Below, piece by piece: positions 36,710 to 50,110 of a stretch of 64,000 nt of DNA. The notes beneath the pieces are model-generated. The model was not told the origin of the DNA, made no database searches, and saw only the letters and a list, made by a program, of their open reading frames with translations. A program made the translations under genes and the position numbers. Origin of the DNA: Sinonovacula constricta (lineage: Eukaryota; Mollusca; Bivalvia; Cardiida; Solecurtidae); assembly GCA_007844125.1 (NCBI GenBank), contig CM017569.1, positions 10,549,686 to 10,613,685 of the forward strand. The letters are read 5' to 3'. Each line of letters opens with the position of its first letter. Positions within the stretch are counted from its first letter, which is position 1.

Positions 36710-38050
36710 AGAAAGATGAGTAATTGTTCACACAATACACCGTCCTGACATTGTGCTATGGTCAAGAGATTCCAGAAGTGAGATATTGTTACACTCACGG
36801 TGCAGTGGAAAGGGAGGACAAAAGATGTACATGAGATGAAGAAGTCAACGTATCAAGATTGGGCCAAGGTCTGCTTAAAAATGGATGGAAAACATGGGTT
36901 TTCCAAGTGATGGTCAGCTGCTGTGAATTTCCATAACGGTCGACATGGCAAATGCTAGGCACAGTAAAGGGACAAACGCGGAGAGCTGTTGTCTCTGATC
37001 TTGGTACAGCTTCCGAACGGACTTACTGCTGGCTTTGGTTTCAGTAAAAGACAAGTTCCCTAAATTGATTTTACTGTATGAATGGTTTGGCGATTTCGGT
37101 AGATAGTTGAAGAGGTTACAGTAAATAATGTAAGGTGAGAGGTGATTTGAGAATGCGTTAGGGTAATTATAATATATTTAATAGTGTGGTATAGAACAGA
37201 AAGGGCGAATTCAGTTGTAAACTTTATTAATGGACTGGTATGAAAACGTTATTAAATACGTACACTTTTTAACAATTATACAGGAACATGAAACAAACAA
37301 TTTATTGTACAGAACTAATAGACTGATATAATAAATCAGGAAAGCACTATCAAATTGCAATAGTTTTAAAAGACATAAAGCAAACAATATAATGCACACC
37401 TGACATTCAGTAATTCAGTAAATCAATACATTTAAGCGTATCTTTAAGGTGTTAACTTTCATTTCTCAATGTTATTGTCTGATTCAAAGTAATAGATATT
37501 TTCCATGTGATGTCAGACACTGATCATAAGACAGTTTAAGGCAGCCATCTTTGAAGGCAGAAGCTTATGCAGGCCGAAATCTGGAAATATGTGTTGTATT
37601 AAACTCACCACTCTGTTCTTATTTTTCAGTTTATTTTACTGAATTTTATATCAAATTTAACAGCTTTTATGACGTATCTTAAATATCACAACTATATTTT
37701 GATAGTTTAAAAGGTAAAAATACAACCAAAAAAGATACACAGTTCATTTTGTTTAAGGATGAGCCAATAATTTTATTTATTTCTGTGTATTAATTCTCTG
37801 TGCATTTATCAATAACTTTTTTTTGCATCCTAAAAAAATGAATTTTAATAGCTTTCTTATTGTGTTAAGCTTTATCCTAAAAAAATGAATTTTAATAGCT
37901 TTCTTATTGTGTTAAGCTTTTAATTTTTGGACCCCAAATGAAGCAATTACAGGAAAATAAAATGTACGCTTCTATACAATTCATCTGAAAATCCCCTAAA
38001 GTTGATATCAAAGATAAATGCCAAGATAAAGGATCTTCACTGATGTGGAA
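36710..38050. other. Intergenic stretch, no gene seen
   Basis: Around 36750-37040 an irregular reading (for example 'AVVSDLGTASERTYCWLW') hints at decayed coding sequence that I cannot assign. The rest is AT-rich. A perfect 47 bp tandem duplication lies at 37827-37920. Confidence 0.35.
37827..37920 (+). repeat. Perfect 47 bp tandem duplication
   Basis: atcctaaaaaaatgaatttt and the following 27 bases occur twice with no difference (37827-37873 and 37874-37920), so the duplication is recent. Confidence 0.9.
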
Positions 38051-38086
38051 ACTATCTATTATTAACAAATTCAAAAAAAAAAAATC

Positions 38087-38118
<32 letters not shown>

Positions 38119-38159
38119 GCCCCCTGAACTTTTAGTGAATGCCCACATAAAATTAGTGT

Positions 38160-38285
38160 AGTGTTGTAATTATTTAGTGGCGTTAGAGTAACACGCACGT
38201 AAAGTTTCTTTATTTACGTTCAACCGGTCACCTCCAGATGTCGGTTGCAAAGGGCATGAGTTTGCCAACGGAATTTAAATGAAGG
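38160..38285 (+). promoter_or_regulatory. Possible first exon or promoter of GPAM
   Basis: A less AT-rich island with several CpG ('ggcgttagagtaacacgcac', 'caaccggtcacc') ending in 'tttaaatgaag' followed by GTTAGT, a plausible donor. It lies upstream of GPAM on the same strand. If spliced to 48881 the last ATG would be in frame with the upstream coding exon, but no transcript evidence exists. Confidence 0.2.
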
Positions 38286-38289
38286 TTAG

Positions 38290-41020
38290 TTATTTATTAT
38301 GATTTATCACTGCTACATCAGTTACATATATTTTTCCAAAATATTATGCGCACAATCATCAGTTTATCATTTATGCAACATTAAAACATTTATCACTATA
38401 CACGTGCGTGGGGGAGTGAAAAGATGCCACCACTGGCACCAGTGGCCTTATTAGTGATGCAATAATTTGAGCTATAATTTATTAATATTCTAATTGCTAT
38501 CTTTCTTCCAATAATGTCAAACCACTGATGGGGACCTAGACATTCATATAACGAATCAAATGTTGGCATTTCCAGGAACTTCCTAGAATGCTGGGAACAT
38601 TGACAATGTCCCAAAGCATTATCCTAACTAAATTCAATGTTTGCAGAAAAATTGTCATCTTCATTTTTCAAATAAAGATAAACTGAATTCAAAAACTCTT
38701 CCAGTAAAAACTTTTAATTGTTAGATAGGAAACATGTAAAAAAAAATCAAAACATAGAAGTGTTTACAAAAATTAAAAAGCCGATTTAAGTCTTTCTAAT
38801 TTTGGAAATTTTGTCACTATTTAGAAATATTCAGCTGAGGTCTTACGCAAATCTGTAAAATCAAATTTTACAAATTTTACGCAAAAAAGTACATGGTTTC
38901 TAATGGAAATGATTTATTTTCAAGACTTTTTAGTGGAAAAACATCAACCCTTGGTCCTGCATAACTTCAATTGTCAGACTTTGAATTATGTAGCATTGTC
39001 ATGATTGTGTAAAATCTAAGTGACTGTTAATGTATTAGGTTTGGAAAACTTTTTCATTACCATTTGAAGTCATTCTCAATTTGGCAGAGTACAATAAATT
39101 GTCACTCCTATGTTGCAGTTGTTTTTGCTCAGTTATAAATCATACCCTGGACCTTTGAGTCCTAAGTCTAGTGCCTTGACAGAAGCTAATGACACAGATT
39201 ATGTTTGAGTGATGATGTAATGTTGCTGTAGTGTGTTCACTTTAGTGGGCTCCCAAGAACATGGAGTTTTTACTTTTAGTTTTGATACAAATTTTTCTTT
39301 CAATCAGAGACTGCTGCCGCCAACCCCCAGTAAAAGACTTTTACTCATGTGTTAGTCTTCATACCTTTTGTCAATGAAAATCAGAATACACAAAGAAGAA
39401 TATATAATATCAGTGCATGCGCATTTGATTCAGGGAGGACCTCTTGATTTGAAAGTAGCTAGTGATTGTATGATACTTACAGTCAATCTAAAAGTGCCCT
39501 GCTGATTGTAGTCAGCATTAAAACACACCTGATATATTCTGCTCTAGATACTGGAGGTCTGTGGTCAAACTCAGTCCACAACATGCCAGTCATACAATCA
39601 ATTCTGGTGTAGCTCCATTACTGATGCTCAAAAAGTTCAGGATTTATGTGACTGGATGTGGTAGCCTTTCAGGTGTTGTGGCATGTGGTAATTAGCTATT
39701 TCAGCCATTAGAAATGAAAATATGTTCTACCAAGAAAAACAAAATGTGTGTCTCCACAATAACATGTTGTGTGTATACATTTATAAACAATACACTAATT
39801 GTATAATTGGCTTCATGGTGATGCAATATTTTGAATAAGTTCAAGTGCAGATTCCATGTTGCTTTATATCAAGCACATATGCTGAACTCGTCAAATGGCG
39901 CTGCAGGAGTGCTGTGGCTCTTATGTGGTGCATTTTGTTTATGGGGACGATGGTGTAGCTGGCAAAAACTGGAAATTACAGCTGTGAGACATTTTTTCAG
40001 AGAAAGAGAATGAATATTTTTTGACAGTGTAGCTTGCAACAATAATGTGTAGCTTGCAATTTTAAAAAAGCAGCTGGCATTTATAGGAATTTGAGCTGTT
40101 TGGTGAAGTATCGTTTATCAAAAGTGAGTATACCATTGTAAGCAATAAAGCTTGTAAATACAGATGCAGAGAATAAAGAAAACAAAGTAGCAGATACTCT
40201 ACTTTACATTGTAGTTATGGTTTGTTGCTGTCAAATGTTTATGTAATTACTCATAAGTGTAAGAGAGTGTTGAATTCCCAGGATGGTCATCTTCTTATTG
40301 AAAGCGCATGCTCTCTAAGTTCCCTTTTATATTTCACATTCTAGCTCTTTTTTTATCTACTTGTCTATTTCCTTCTAACATATACATGTGATATTTAGAT
40401 GTAACAAGAAAATTGCATCTTAGGAAACAATGTTAAAAGGCATTACAATGAGAATTGAAAAAAAAATTTCAGTGAGAATATATACAATATAATGAATATG
40501 TTTCTTGCATTGTTTTTAGTTTTTTCTAACAGATCAAATAAAGTTGATTGTCTTTGACAGCAATGATGAGCCTTCAGGCTTTAACTGTACAAGCTTTCAC
40601 CAGTAAGCTGTAGGCTGTTCTATTGTTTTATGGACATATGCACTTAGTCTATTGAGCTCATTGTGATTTATTGGTTAGTAAATTTAATTAACCTATGTAG
40701 ACTGATATTGATTGCTCTCACCTCAGTTCTGGCTTACTGGTAGCCAACCCTTGTTGTAATCTGCTCTTCGTGTAACTTGTATATAAAAAGTATAATACCA
40801 ATGTGTTCTTTTGCATGTTTCACTTGTACATGTAAAGGCTGTCATAAATCTGAAGTTATAGAAAGTGTAACAGTTCATTTGTCATCTATATCTAAATTTT
40901 AAAATAATTAGACTTTTTTACTTAAACATATTGATAATACTGCAAAAAATACATTTAATGTTCCTAAAATACAGTTTGCTAGTTTTAAAAAAGTTTTTAC
41001 GTACCACTTCTGCATAAGGA
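38290..41020. other. Intergenic or 5' intronic stretch, no gene seen
   Basis: Mostly AT-rich. A 72-codon minus-strand ORF at 38396-38614 has a protein-like composition but no domain that I recognise. Other ORFs look like chance. Confidence 0.35.
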
Positions 41021-41027
41021 ACAAGCA

Positions 41028-44000
41028 AAGAAGTGTCATTGATATGGATTGAAGCGTATCGACGATATCGATATATCGTGAAAAAAATATCACCGATACT
41101 TCGATATACATCGATACATACAATGCATTACTATTAATACCATTTTTACAATTTCTGTTGTCATTAGTTGTAAATTTGTCATGTATTATATACATCCTGC
41201 AGTAAATTGGTATGTAGTTTGTAAGAATGATTTGTATCTATTAATCTATTATAAATAAAGATGCATCACAAGTTATTGTTTGTTTTATTATCTTCTTCAA
41301 ACGGGTGAGTTTTATGGTAAAACAAATGAAAAAACTAAAGCAACGACTGACCTGCCATGACTTACAATAAGATGCTTCATATGACTAGTCAAAAGGTAAA
41401 AACTTGCATTGAAACAAATGCAACAGTGCAACATAAAAATGAATGAAAAATAAAAATAAACCTTGGTAAATGTACATTTTCATTTTGTACATTACCTTAT
41501 CTGACTAGAATGTGTAATAATCACCAGAATTTGCCAGAAATAAAATAAATGGTCAACTTGACCTTGAAACCAAATAAATGATTTAATAATCTTAATTACA
41601 GTTCAACTAATAAACATGTACTTAAGTACTTTACAAATAGACCAGTTTCATGTCACCACAATAACAGTTATTATTTACTAAGCTATTGTTCACACTTTAA
41701 AATAGCTTCAACTTTAATGTTGCTGCACTCAGGGGCTGTAATATTTATTTGTCTTAACTTTTTATAGTTCTTGTTTAAAAACACCAGCATATCTGTATTC
41801 TCTGCTGTGAGAGATGACCTCATCTTTGTAAGAATGTTTCCAGCAGTCGAAAATACTCTTTCTGAAGAGACACTGGTTGCAGGAATATGGAGGTATTTCA
41901 TGGCCATCTGAGCCAGTAAGGGGTACTTGTCTCTGTTTATTCTCCACCACAGTATGGGATCAACTTTGAAAGTGACTTCTTCTTTCATGTAGCCATCAAA
42001 TTCTCTGGTTATCATATCTAACTTTGTTAATTTTGACTTTTCTTCTTTCACAAACAGCACATCAAAAAAATCTGCATTTTCTTCTGTTTCACCACAACTT
42101 TTTTTTAGCTTCTTTTTCTCTGGACTACTTTGTGCACCAACTTCTTCACTGGCAGGTTCATCAACTTCAACACTGTTGCTTTCTTCACTAGTAGCTGTCT
42201 CTTCCCTGCTATATACTTCTGTAGATACAGCTGACTCGGTTTCACTCTTCACTTTAGTTTTCAACATGTCTTGCTTTAACTGGCTGTATTCTTTCTCTCT
42301 GTTTTCAGCCCCTAACCACTGCATCCTCTTGAATCTTGGATCTAGAACTGTGGCTCTCAAAAGCAATGCTTGCTCATCATCTTTATTGTACCTTTTCAGA
42401 AGATCCGTGTGAACTGCATCTTTGGCTTTAACAATTAAGCTACTGTCGTTTGGTTTTGGTACGAAGTCATGTTTTATGAACCTCTCCATAGTGGGCAGAA
42501 TTAAGCTGACTGTACTGTATTTCTCTGCTGAGACTTTCTCGGTAGCCTCTTCCACTGGATGAAGCAGCTCTTTTAGATCCTCCATATTTTTTCTGTCGGT
42601 GTCTGAAGGTAATAAGTGCACATACTTCTTATCTTTATACAGAACAGTCCAGATAGCTGGCAGAATTTCAAGAAGTCTACTGATCATGCCCAAAGCTGAG
42701 TTCCAGCGCGTTTCTACATCCTGCAGTACCTGCAATTGTTGGAGTTCTAGAGTCACTTCAGCAGTATGTAATGCGGATGTCTTTAAGGAACTTTGCTTGA
42801 ATACTGATACAAGCTTTCTGCATTTACCTAATAATGCACTTACTTCTGAGATGGAAAGACAGCGGTTAACTGCCAGGTTCAATGTATGGCCGAAACAGCC
42901 TATGTGAGGCAATTTGGCTAAGTCACATGCTTTAACAATGTTTGCTGCATTGTCTGTGACACTTACAGGATCTTTTAGATTCCACTTCACAATAGATGTT
43001 TCCATTTCTTTAGCCAGGTTCTCTGCTGTGTGACTAACCGGGCAGTATTTTGTATCAAGCACTATGGAGTGAAGTGTAAATGTTTGTGGTTCAATGTAAT
43101 GACATGTGGTTGTAATGAAACTTTCAGTCGATAGCGATGTCCATCCATCGGTTGTGAAAGCATGCCTGATGCCCTTAGACAATTCAAGTTTGACATATTC
43201 AACAGCTTCTTGGTACATTGGAACAATATATCTTTCCAAAAGATGATTTCTTGAGATAACTGTATACCTAGGCTCAAGAACATTTATCAATTGCTTAAAT
43301 CTAACCCCGTCATCAGTGTCAAGTGGTTTCATGTCCAACAATACATATTCTGCAATTGCTTTGGAAATTGTGACTGCTCTGTCAGATGACGTTGGAAATG
43401 GTTTTTGCTTAGAAAACAGATGGGTGATTGTAGGTTGCGCTGGTTGCGTATCCTGCCCTGCTGTCATTAAAGGTAACGGTGGGTCTGTGTTTTGCTTAGG
43501 TTCAGCTTTTGGGGCTACCTGAAATGAAATGTGAAAAAATTAAGTAAAAATATAAAGATATTTTAAAAGGTGGCAGGCAGTGTTGGCAAATAAAATTATT
43601 CTAGAAGTATTTAATCAATAAACCCTAGCTACATGTAATTAATTTTTTCTAATATAATGCAAACATTTTTTAAATTATTAGATCTATTTAATTTTCTAGG
43701 AATGATAATAATTCTACACTGCAGCAGAGCTGCAACATAGCTAAATAAATTTTCATCGATTCAACCAGGTTCTTATTGTTTAAAAATGACAAATGAAGTA
43801 TAAACCATTAATATCAGTAAAACTTTCTTACGCTCGGTCCAGCCACCGTACTGGACGGATTGTGATGTTTCACCAGGTTCCAATGTTTTCTGTCCAGATG
43901 TGAACGTAAGTTGGTGGTGTTGCCACTGTACGGCATAATCAAGTTACATAATTTGCAACCAACTAATTTTTGGTTTATTTCTCCATTCTCTTCAATGTAC

Positions 44001-44529
44001 CCGAAATATTTCCATACAAAACTAGATTTCCTTTTTTTTGTTGAACATTCAACAATTTTTCTTTCTGCGTCCGCCATTTGTTTATACTCGTTATGGCATA
44101 GTCTAAAACATTCACTTTCCAGTCCACGGAAATCGGCATTTGCCATTCCTGTTCACTCTAAATAAAAGAAAAATATGGCATGAAAACTTTCTTTACAGTC
44201 CATTTGGAAGTATTTTATTAATAATTAATACATTAATTTTGCTTTTAATTTGAACGGCTTGTGACTCTGCATATAGACTCTGCAGCGATGTACCGTCTGT
44301 AGACGACGGCTATTTAGTCGCTATTTCGTCAATGGCTTAGACTTATCCGTTTATATTTTGACAGCGCACCTGTTTCCGCTCACGATTGACGTTTCGTCTG
44401 GCAAATTTTGACCCTTATTTTTTTACCTATGTAGGCTGCGTTATCGATATTTCAAAATGCGAATCGATTATTAATCGGGAAAAAAATATCGTTGATACGC
44501 CGATATTGTAGGAATCGATGACAGCTCTA
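41028..44529 (-). mobile_element. hAT-superfamily DNA transposon (ZBED-like)
   Basis: Outer sequences 'aagaagtgtcattgat' (from 41028) and, on the complement, 'tagagctgtcatcgatt' (from 44529) form imperfect terminal inverted repeats. Subterminal zones are dense in atcgat/gtatcgacgatat motifs, as in many hAT elements. The bases flanking the proposed ends do not form an 8 bp duplication, so the insertion is old or the ends are misplaced. The ORF inside is intact. Confidence 0.7.
41683..44146 (-). CDS. hAT/ZBED transposase, 716 residues, uninterrupted
   Basis: Two exons, 44146-43832 and 43518-41683, joined in phase 0 by consensus GTAAGA and TTTCAG sites. Residues about 43-90 form a BED zinc finger (FVWKYFGY, GCKLC with Cys64 and Cys67, NLRSHLDRKH with His83 and His88). 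The RNase H-like hAT core follows: first Asp in TTDGWTS (about 229), second in VTDNAANIVKA (about 294), then GCFGHTLNLAV, and EKYSTVSLILP preceding the late catalytic region. The hAT C-terminal dimerisation domain spans about 625-690 (WWRINRDKYPLLAQMAMKYL, SVSSERVFSTAG, KMRSSLTAENTDMLVFLNKN). An acidic, serine-rich insert separates core and dimerisation domain. There are no stops or frameshifts in 2.15 kb of coding sequence, so it is either a functional transposase or a domesticated gene. Confidence 0.9.
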
Positions 44530-44539
44530 ATTAAAGGCA

Positions 44540-45095
44540 TCTCGAAAGGAATGTGGTATCCCACTGAGCCAGGCCCCGACCTGCTGTGACCAGACCTGCT
44601 AATTGCTGGTCATCACTGCAGGGAGTCTTTAGCCAACATAGTACTAATCTGTCACAGTAAAACCTCTGATGGGTTAATGCAAAACAAAATTACCTCCTAG
44701 TATGGAAGTGAGACAGTAGGCTAGTTTTACACAAAGCCATAAACATTAATGTTAGTGATAATGTGGGTTGTTTATTGTATGATCCCATACATATTTTTTA
44801 TTGCATTAATTACTAGGTGTCAATTTTGTAACTGCATGATTATGTATTTATTTCATAGCTAAATATTTGATTTTGAAAATACGTGAAAGATACAAGTTAT
44901 AGTATGCAAAATGACTTAAAATGAGTCTGAAGGACATTATTCTGACAATGAATGACTTTTTAAATTGCTTTTGTTAGAAACGTTTCATTACAATTTACAA
45001 ATCAAAATAAAATATAAATTAAAATATATATGAGAACTAAAAGAATGAAAGAAAGAAATAACAAAATGTATAACGAATAACAAAATCAACCAACA
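44540..45095. other. Intergenic stretch beside the hAT element
   Basis: ttaaaggcatctc near 44533 is complemented by gagatgcctttaa near 45453, hinting at another inverted-repeat element spanning about 0.9 kb and the AT microsatellite. No ORF. Confidence 0.3.
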
Positions 45096-45098
45096 AAG

Positions 45099-45154
45099 TA
45101 AGAAAGAAAACAAATAAAGATGTATATATATATCTTTATTAGTTTTCTTTCTTA
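45099..45154. repeat. Hairpin at the edge of an AT microsatellite
   Basis: The arms 'taagaaagaaaacaaataaa' and its complement pair over 23 bases with one mismatch, with a TA-rich loop. Confidence 0.75.
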
Positions 45155-45158
45155 TATA

Positions 45159-45231
<73 letters not shown>
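45155..45231. repeat. (AT)n microsatellite
   Basis: About 75 bases of alternating AT with a single interruption. Confidence 0.95.
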
Positions 45232-45233
<2 letters not shown>

Positions 45234-46009
45234 TTTGCGTAATTGGTATATTCACAACTGTTTCCTTTACAAACTGTGAATGCCTATGTTCAACCCCCAG
45301 ATATAGCATACATACACTTAGATCTTGAACAATACCTGTGTGACAGACACATCGTTACAGACTGTGGCAGCCTGGCTTATCAGAAAACAGATGTCCTCAC
45401 ATGCTGGGTGGGGCAATAAATGGGGGGCGGGGGGTCACTTATATAAGGGTTTTGAGATGCCTTTAAAGGCTTAATTGTTTGTATAATGAAGATTCACTAT
45501 GATTCTATTTTTTCCATTCTTTTTTCCACCATAATTAATTGTTTGTAAAGATAATTTATATGCTAAGAGATTGTCAGTTAACAAGCCTGTCAAAATTGTG
45601 TTAAACTGTTATTGAAAATTACATGTAGATGTGATTTCCTAACTACATTGCCTAGAGCTAAGCTGGTGAAGAAGGAAGTTTTCCAACTAATGTGATCATA
45701 TCATGTGCAGTTGTCAAATCATTGATAGTCTACCTTAAAAAGGGGACATGACTGGGTCAGCTTTCTGCAGAATGACCAGACTAAGCCTTAAGCGATACAT
45801 TTTTAAAGTCTGGTATCCTAGCTAATAACACTAGGGTTGTTCTACATGCTTAAACTTTATACTTTGTATGTGAGTAACAGTAACAGAGAAGCCTGCAGTA
45901 AGAAGTGTTTTTCAAGTCTTGAGTTAACACTTACATACATATGTGTTCAGTGCCATTAATTATTTTTTCCCAGGAACATGAAATTTAGTTAGGATTTTTT
46001 TTTATTTAG

Positions 46010-46400
46010 CTCCCCAGAGCATGTTGTGTTTAAGTGAGCTTTTATGATGCCCCTTTTTCCGCTGTGTCGTGCGACATGGACAGTTTGCTTGTAAACACAC
46101 TAGAGGCAACAGTTTTTTACCAGACTTCATCTAAAATCTTGGACACATGGGGTCAAAAAGTAGGTAACTAGGTCAAATAAAAAACAACCTTGTCAACAAC
46201 CTAGAGGCCACATTTTTGGCCCAATCTTCTCAAAACTTGGCCAGAATGTTTGCCTGTATGAAATCTTGGATAATTTTATAGCTGGGTCACATGGTTTAAA
46301 AAAGTAGGTCACAAGGTCACATCTTAGAAAAACCTTGTGAACATGCTAGAGACCACATTTATTGCCCAATCTTCACCAAACTTGTGTTTTATGTGTGTTT
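46010..46400 (+). repeat. ~170 bp tandem repeat ('gctcacctgagca' family), about two units
   Basis: Landmarks 'cacactagaggc', 'gaggccacatttttggccca', 'aaaacttggccagaatgttt' and 'gtaggtcacaaggtcac' match the arrays at 20808 and 54045. Confidence 0.7.
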
Positions 46401-48760
46401 ATTTGTCATTTGATCTATGTGACAGTAAATTTGTTCATGTCAAGCTTTTTACTTTTAAACATGTACAGTAAGTTTGTTTAATTTGTTGGTGGATATTGAT
46501 GTTTTCATCCTAATTGGAACTGAACATACTTTCTCAAGAGGCAGCAGATTGTGCTGTTTCTTTTAAATATATATTTCCATTCAAGCATAGAATACTTGTT
46601 TTATTTCAAAAGGGGAGTTAATTTTAAAATGGCAGGTAACCGTAAAAAAATTGCACAGTCACATTTTCTACTTGGAGTTATACTATTCAATACCTAGGCA
46701 ACTGGAATGAACTTCCTTCTTCTGTTTTGATCCTTTTGTTCATGAATGTGTCACTTTACGACTTTGCAAAGCATGCACAATCATCAATCTTAACCCCAGA
46801 GATTCTTATAAGGGTTAATTGTAGAAACGGGTTAGCTATTTGCTGAATGTACATGTCTAAAAACATACTTTAAATTGTTATATAGAGTCAACAGCATGCA
46901 TTGATATACTGTGAATGAACAGGTAAATACTATAAGCTTGTTTCTTTTGTCTAAAACTAGGGAACAATAAATCCAATGCTTGTTTGTGCAGTAAAAACCC
47001 TGTAATCATGAGCCTCAAGTACAGTCCCTAAATTGTGCCAAGGATTTGCATGCACAGCATGTTGAGAATCCATATGCTTGCAAGGACATCTCAGTACACT
47101 TGATGTTGTTTTATGAATATACATGTAGCATAAGTCTTGGATATCTCAGTAGGCCTGATGTTGTTTTATGAATATACATGTAGAAGTCTGGTCATCACAT
47201 GTAGGCTTGATGATGTTCCATGAGTCAACTTAGTTTTCATTGGCAAGCTTGTGTACAAGTTGTATTCTTGTGTTTTGTTTGAACCTCAAACTGACCTTGA
47301 CCTGAAATGCTGGATGCCAAGGCCAACAATCTGAAACTAACCATGCACTTTTTTTGTCGTCTCACTTTAAGTGACCTTCATAAATAGTATAGTACTTAAG
47401 CCACAGCTTTTACCATCCCTTGCCTCATCTATGATCCTTTGTTTAGAATTCAGACATTTGTCAACATAGACATAAGAGGTTGTTTTTATACAGGTTGGTT
47501 AATTCCTTATATATTAAAATATTTATATAGTGCTGTCTTCAATATCATGAAGTTGCCAGTAGTAGCCTGGTAGGTAGCCTTGAGCAATATTAGAGCTTGT
47601 GTCTGCAAAACTTATACAAGGTCAAATATTAAAGGTCAGGGCAACAGATGAGCAAAATAATTTTTAAGGAATATGTTTTTAAAAAAAAATAAGTGTTAAA
47701 TAGTCATCTAGAATAATGTGTAACCTATTTGTAAACATGTTGATTTGACCCCCAAGATTTAGTGAGGACCTTCAGAAATTTTATAGGTACCGTAAGTTAA
47801 ATTATCACCCCTTGCTTATTTTTAGCTAAGTTTTAATACTGGTTGACCTTATTTCAGGTTAGTGAAATTAGGATGATAAACATCCTGTCACAGTTCCTTT
47901 GTCTTTAAGTGGATATTGTCCCAGTCTGACTGTAACAAACACACATGCTTTACCTATTATTTAAAGTGTTGTTGTGTATCATTTTCAGTTTAATCATAGT
48001 AATACAAAAACAAACTTGCATGTTGATTGAAAAACCTACTGCATACCATGATACCTGAGATCAGTAAGGAAAATGCTGTTATGCCAACTATCTGGTATGA
48101 AGATACTCATAATTGGCCATGTTCATAATTATGATCATGCACACTCACATGTTAGTGTGAAGACTGTACATGACAGTGTTAAATGATAAAACATAGTAAG
48201 TACACATGCATCAGACAGAGGGATGTGCGGGTTGTAATGTATCAGTATCAGTAGTCTCTATTGCTATTTTGCAGGGAGGTCATCTGTTGGGTGATCAAAG
48301 TCACAACTTATTAATAATCAGCCATTTCAGATTATTGGTGTTGTACCGCTTGTTACCAGTACATCCACGCAATCAGATTTAGTGTTAAACATTTATCAGA
48401 TTGGACTTATGTGAACAATGCAGACAACAAACTTTGAGCTTTGGTTTAGTAACAGATGTATGGCTTGGCACATACTTGAAAACTAACTTTGATAAATAAT
48501 AAAAGGGCCTCAACCCACTCTTGAAAGTGTGAACCATAGTGCATGTATACAGAGAGAATGCAGGAGTTATCTACAGAGAACTGATGCATGGTTTAAGGTT
48601 CAAGGTTTCTATGTGTCAAAAACTGAACAGTTAAGATAAAAGTGCACTGCTCTACATTTCTTGTCTTGTTTTGGGGCCATGTTTACATATGAAACAATGG
48701 TCCTTGAGCGCTTTATCTCCCATTCCCTCCAGTTTTTTCCTTTTTTTTCACACATCTGTT
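46400..48760. other. Intergenic or 5' intronic stretch upstream of GPAM
   Basis: AT-rich. At 47078-47215 a ~62 bp unit with 'tgatgttgttttatgaatat' occurs two to three times. No supported exon or gene. Confidence 0.45.
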
Positions 48761-48880
48761 TTTTGTGTTTATCAGTGATAAGAGGCCAGTGAAGAACACA
48801 ACTGTGGTGGAGCAAGCAAACAGCACAACTCAACTGCTGCTACTGTCCTGCAGTTCTAGTTCTTCCTCTCCACTCGCCAG

Positions 48881-49132
48881 ACATGCCATGGGACAGTTCT
48901 ACCAGAGCTTGATCATGTGTTTGCCAAGTGGGAGAAGCGTAGTGGTCCAAATGGAGGCTCAATTCCACCACCTGCGGGTTTCAAACAGAATGGATCTGAC
49001 CCCATGCTGGAGAAAGGACGCCAGCGGTGGAAGGATAAATACCAGGGTCAGAATATCCAGCCATTGAAGAGGCGTGGAGGAGAAGGCGGGAGAGAGCGGA
49101 AGACCCAAGGTTCAGATAGCTCTCCCTGCTGA
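48881..49132 (+). CDS. Probable 5' coding exon of GPAM (junctions uncertain)
   Basis: After a pyrimidine-rich tract ending 'cactcgccag', one frame reads PELDHVFAKWEKRSGPNG, then IPPPAGFKQNGSDPMLEKG, QRWKDKYQGQNIQPL and a charged Arg/Glu/Gly tail to TGA at 49130-49132. The composition is strongly protein-like and it lies 1 kb upstream of the first clear GPAM exon. The only in-frame donor I see, GTTCAG at 49110, leaves phase 1, while the obvious acceptor at 50110 expects phase 0. A junction to the AG at about 50161-50162 would restore frame but has a weaker acceptor. There is no in-frame ATG, so an earlier exon must supply the start. It could instead be the 3' end of an unrelated gene. Confidence 0.45.
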   Translation, partial: TCHGTVLPELDHVFAKWEKRSGPNGGSIPPPAGFKQNGSDPMLEKGRQRWKDKYQGQNIQPLKRRGGEGGRERKTQGSDSSPC

Positions 49133-49907
49133 AACAGTATGTGGCTCCATTGATTGTATATATGCTTTATTAGAAAAAAGGTTTTGTGGATACTTTGTTC
49201 CACTTTGAAGATTCGTGATTGAATCTGGGGGGGCAAAATCTGACTAAGTTTGTATTTCATTGCCTAAGAAAAACTGGGTGTGAGTTAAGCCTCATTTCAT
49301 TTAGAAGCATAAAACTTTATGATGAATTGACACTAATTAGAACAAGGATATGTTATTATTCTATGCAAGAACTATAACTCTTGCTCATCTAATTCTTAAA
49401 TAATCTTCTTTAATTGATTCTGCAGACACAAATTCTGACAATTTCCAAAATACAGGAAAAACACATGTGCACTCTAGTTTGAGGCCCATTTTCACCAACC
49501 ATTCTTAAGTCTATGTCATGTCTTAAGTCCAAGTCACAATTATCATACCAACAAAAGTAAGCTTATTTATGAAGTTTCAATGTGATTTTAAGTTCAAAGT
49601 AGCAAAGTTAAAATGTCGTGCAAAAAACAGACATGTAGCGAAATACTTAATGAAGATATTGTGGATGTAACCATGACTTGAGCAATTCTTTCTTAAGAAC
49701 AGTTAAAGAATACTGGCCTTAGAATGTGCATCTTTTTGATTCCTGTTTGTGTGAGATCTGTCTTCTAATCCACTCCAAACTATATGGATATAAGTTCATC
49801 ATACACATACCTATCAAGTATCTATATGTGTATATGTTATTATGTGACATAAAATTGTTTTGTTTAGTTTTTTAAGATACTTTGCAGAGACACAGCTGTG
49901 TTCATTG

Positions 49908-49995
49908 TATGGATATTCAGCTATTATTGGTGGAGTGAGGGCATAGACAATTGTCTGGGTAAAACCACTGTCACACCGCACATTAGTAGAAGGAT
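49908..49995 (+). repeat. Dispersed repeat fragment, same family as 1876-1960
   Basis: 'ttcagctattattggtggag' and 'gggtaaaaccactgtcacac' match the copies at 2530 and 57775. Confidence 0.4.
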
Positions 49996-50110
49996 TCATA
50001 TGAGTTATTAGTGAATGATTCAAACATCTAGGCTAAGTGCATCCAAGACGAAAGTACAGGTAAACTGATTTGTTGATTTAACACAAAAATTTCTGTCTGT
50101 GCTTATTCAG

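Noticed and set aside
42599..42907. Plus-strand ORFs across 42.2-44.2 kb
   Set aside because: Antisense shadows of the hAT transposase.
45155..45231. Origin-like or regulatory AT tract
   Set aside because: A plain (AT)n microsatellite explains it fully.
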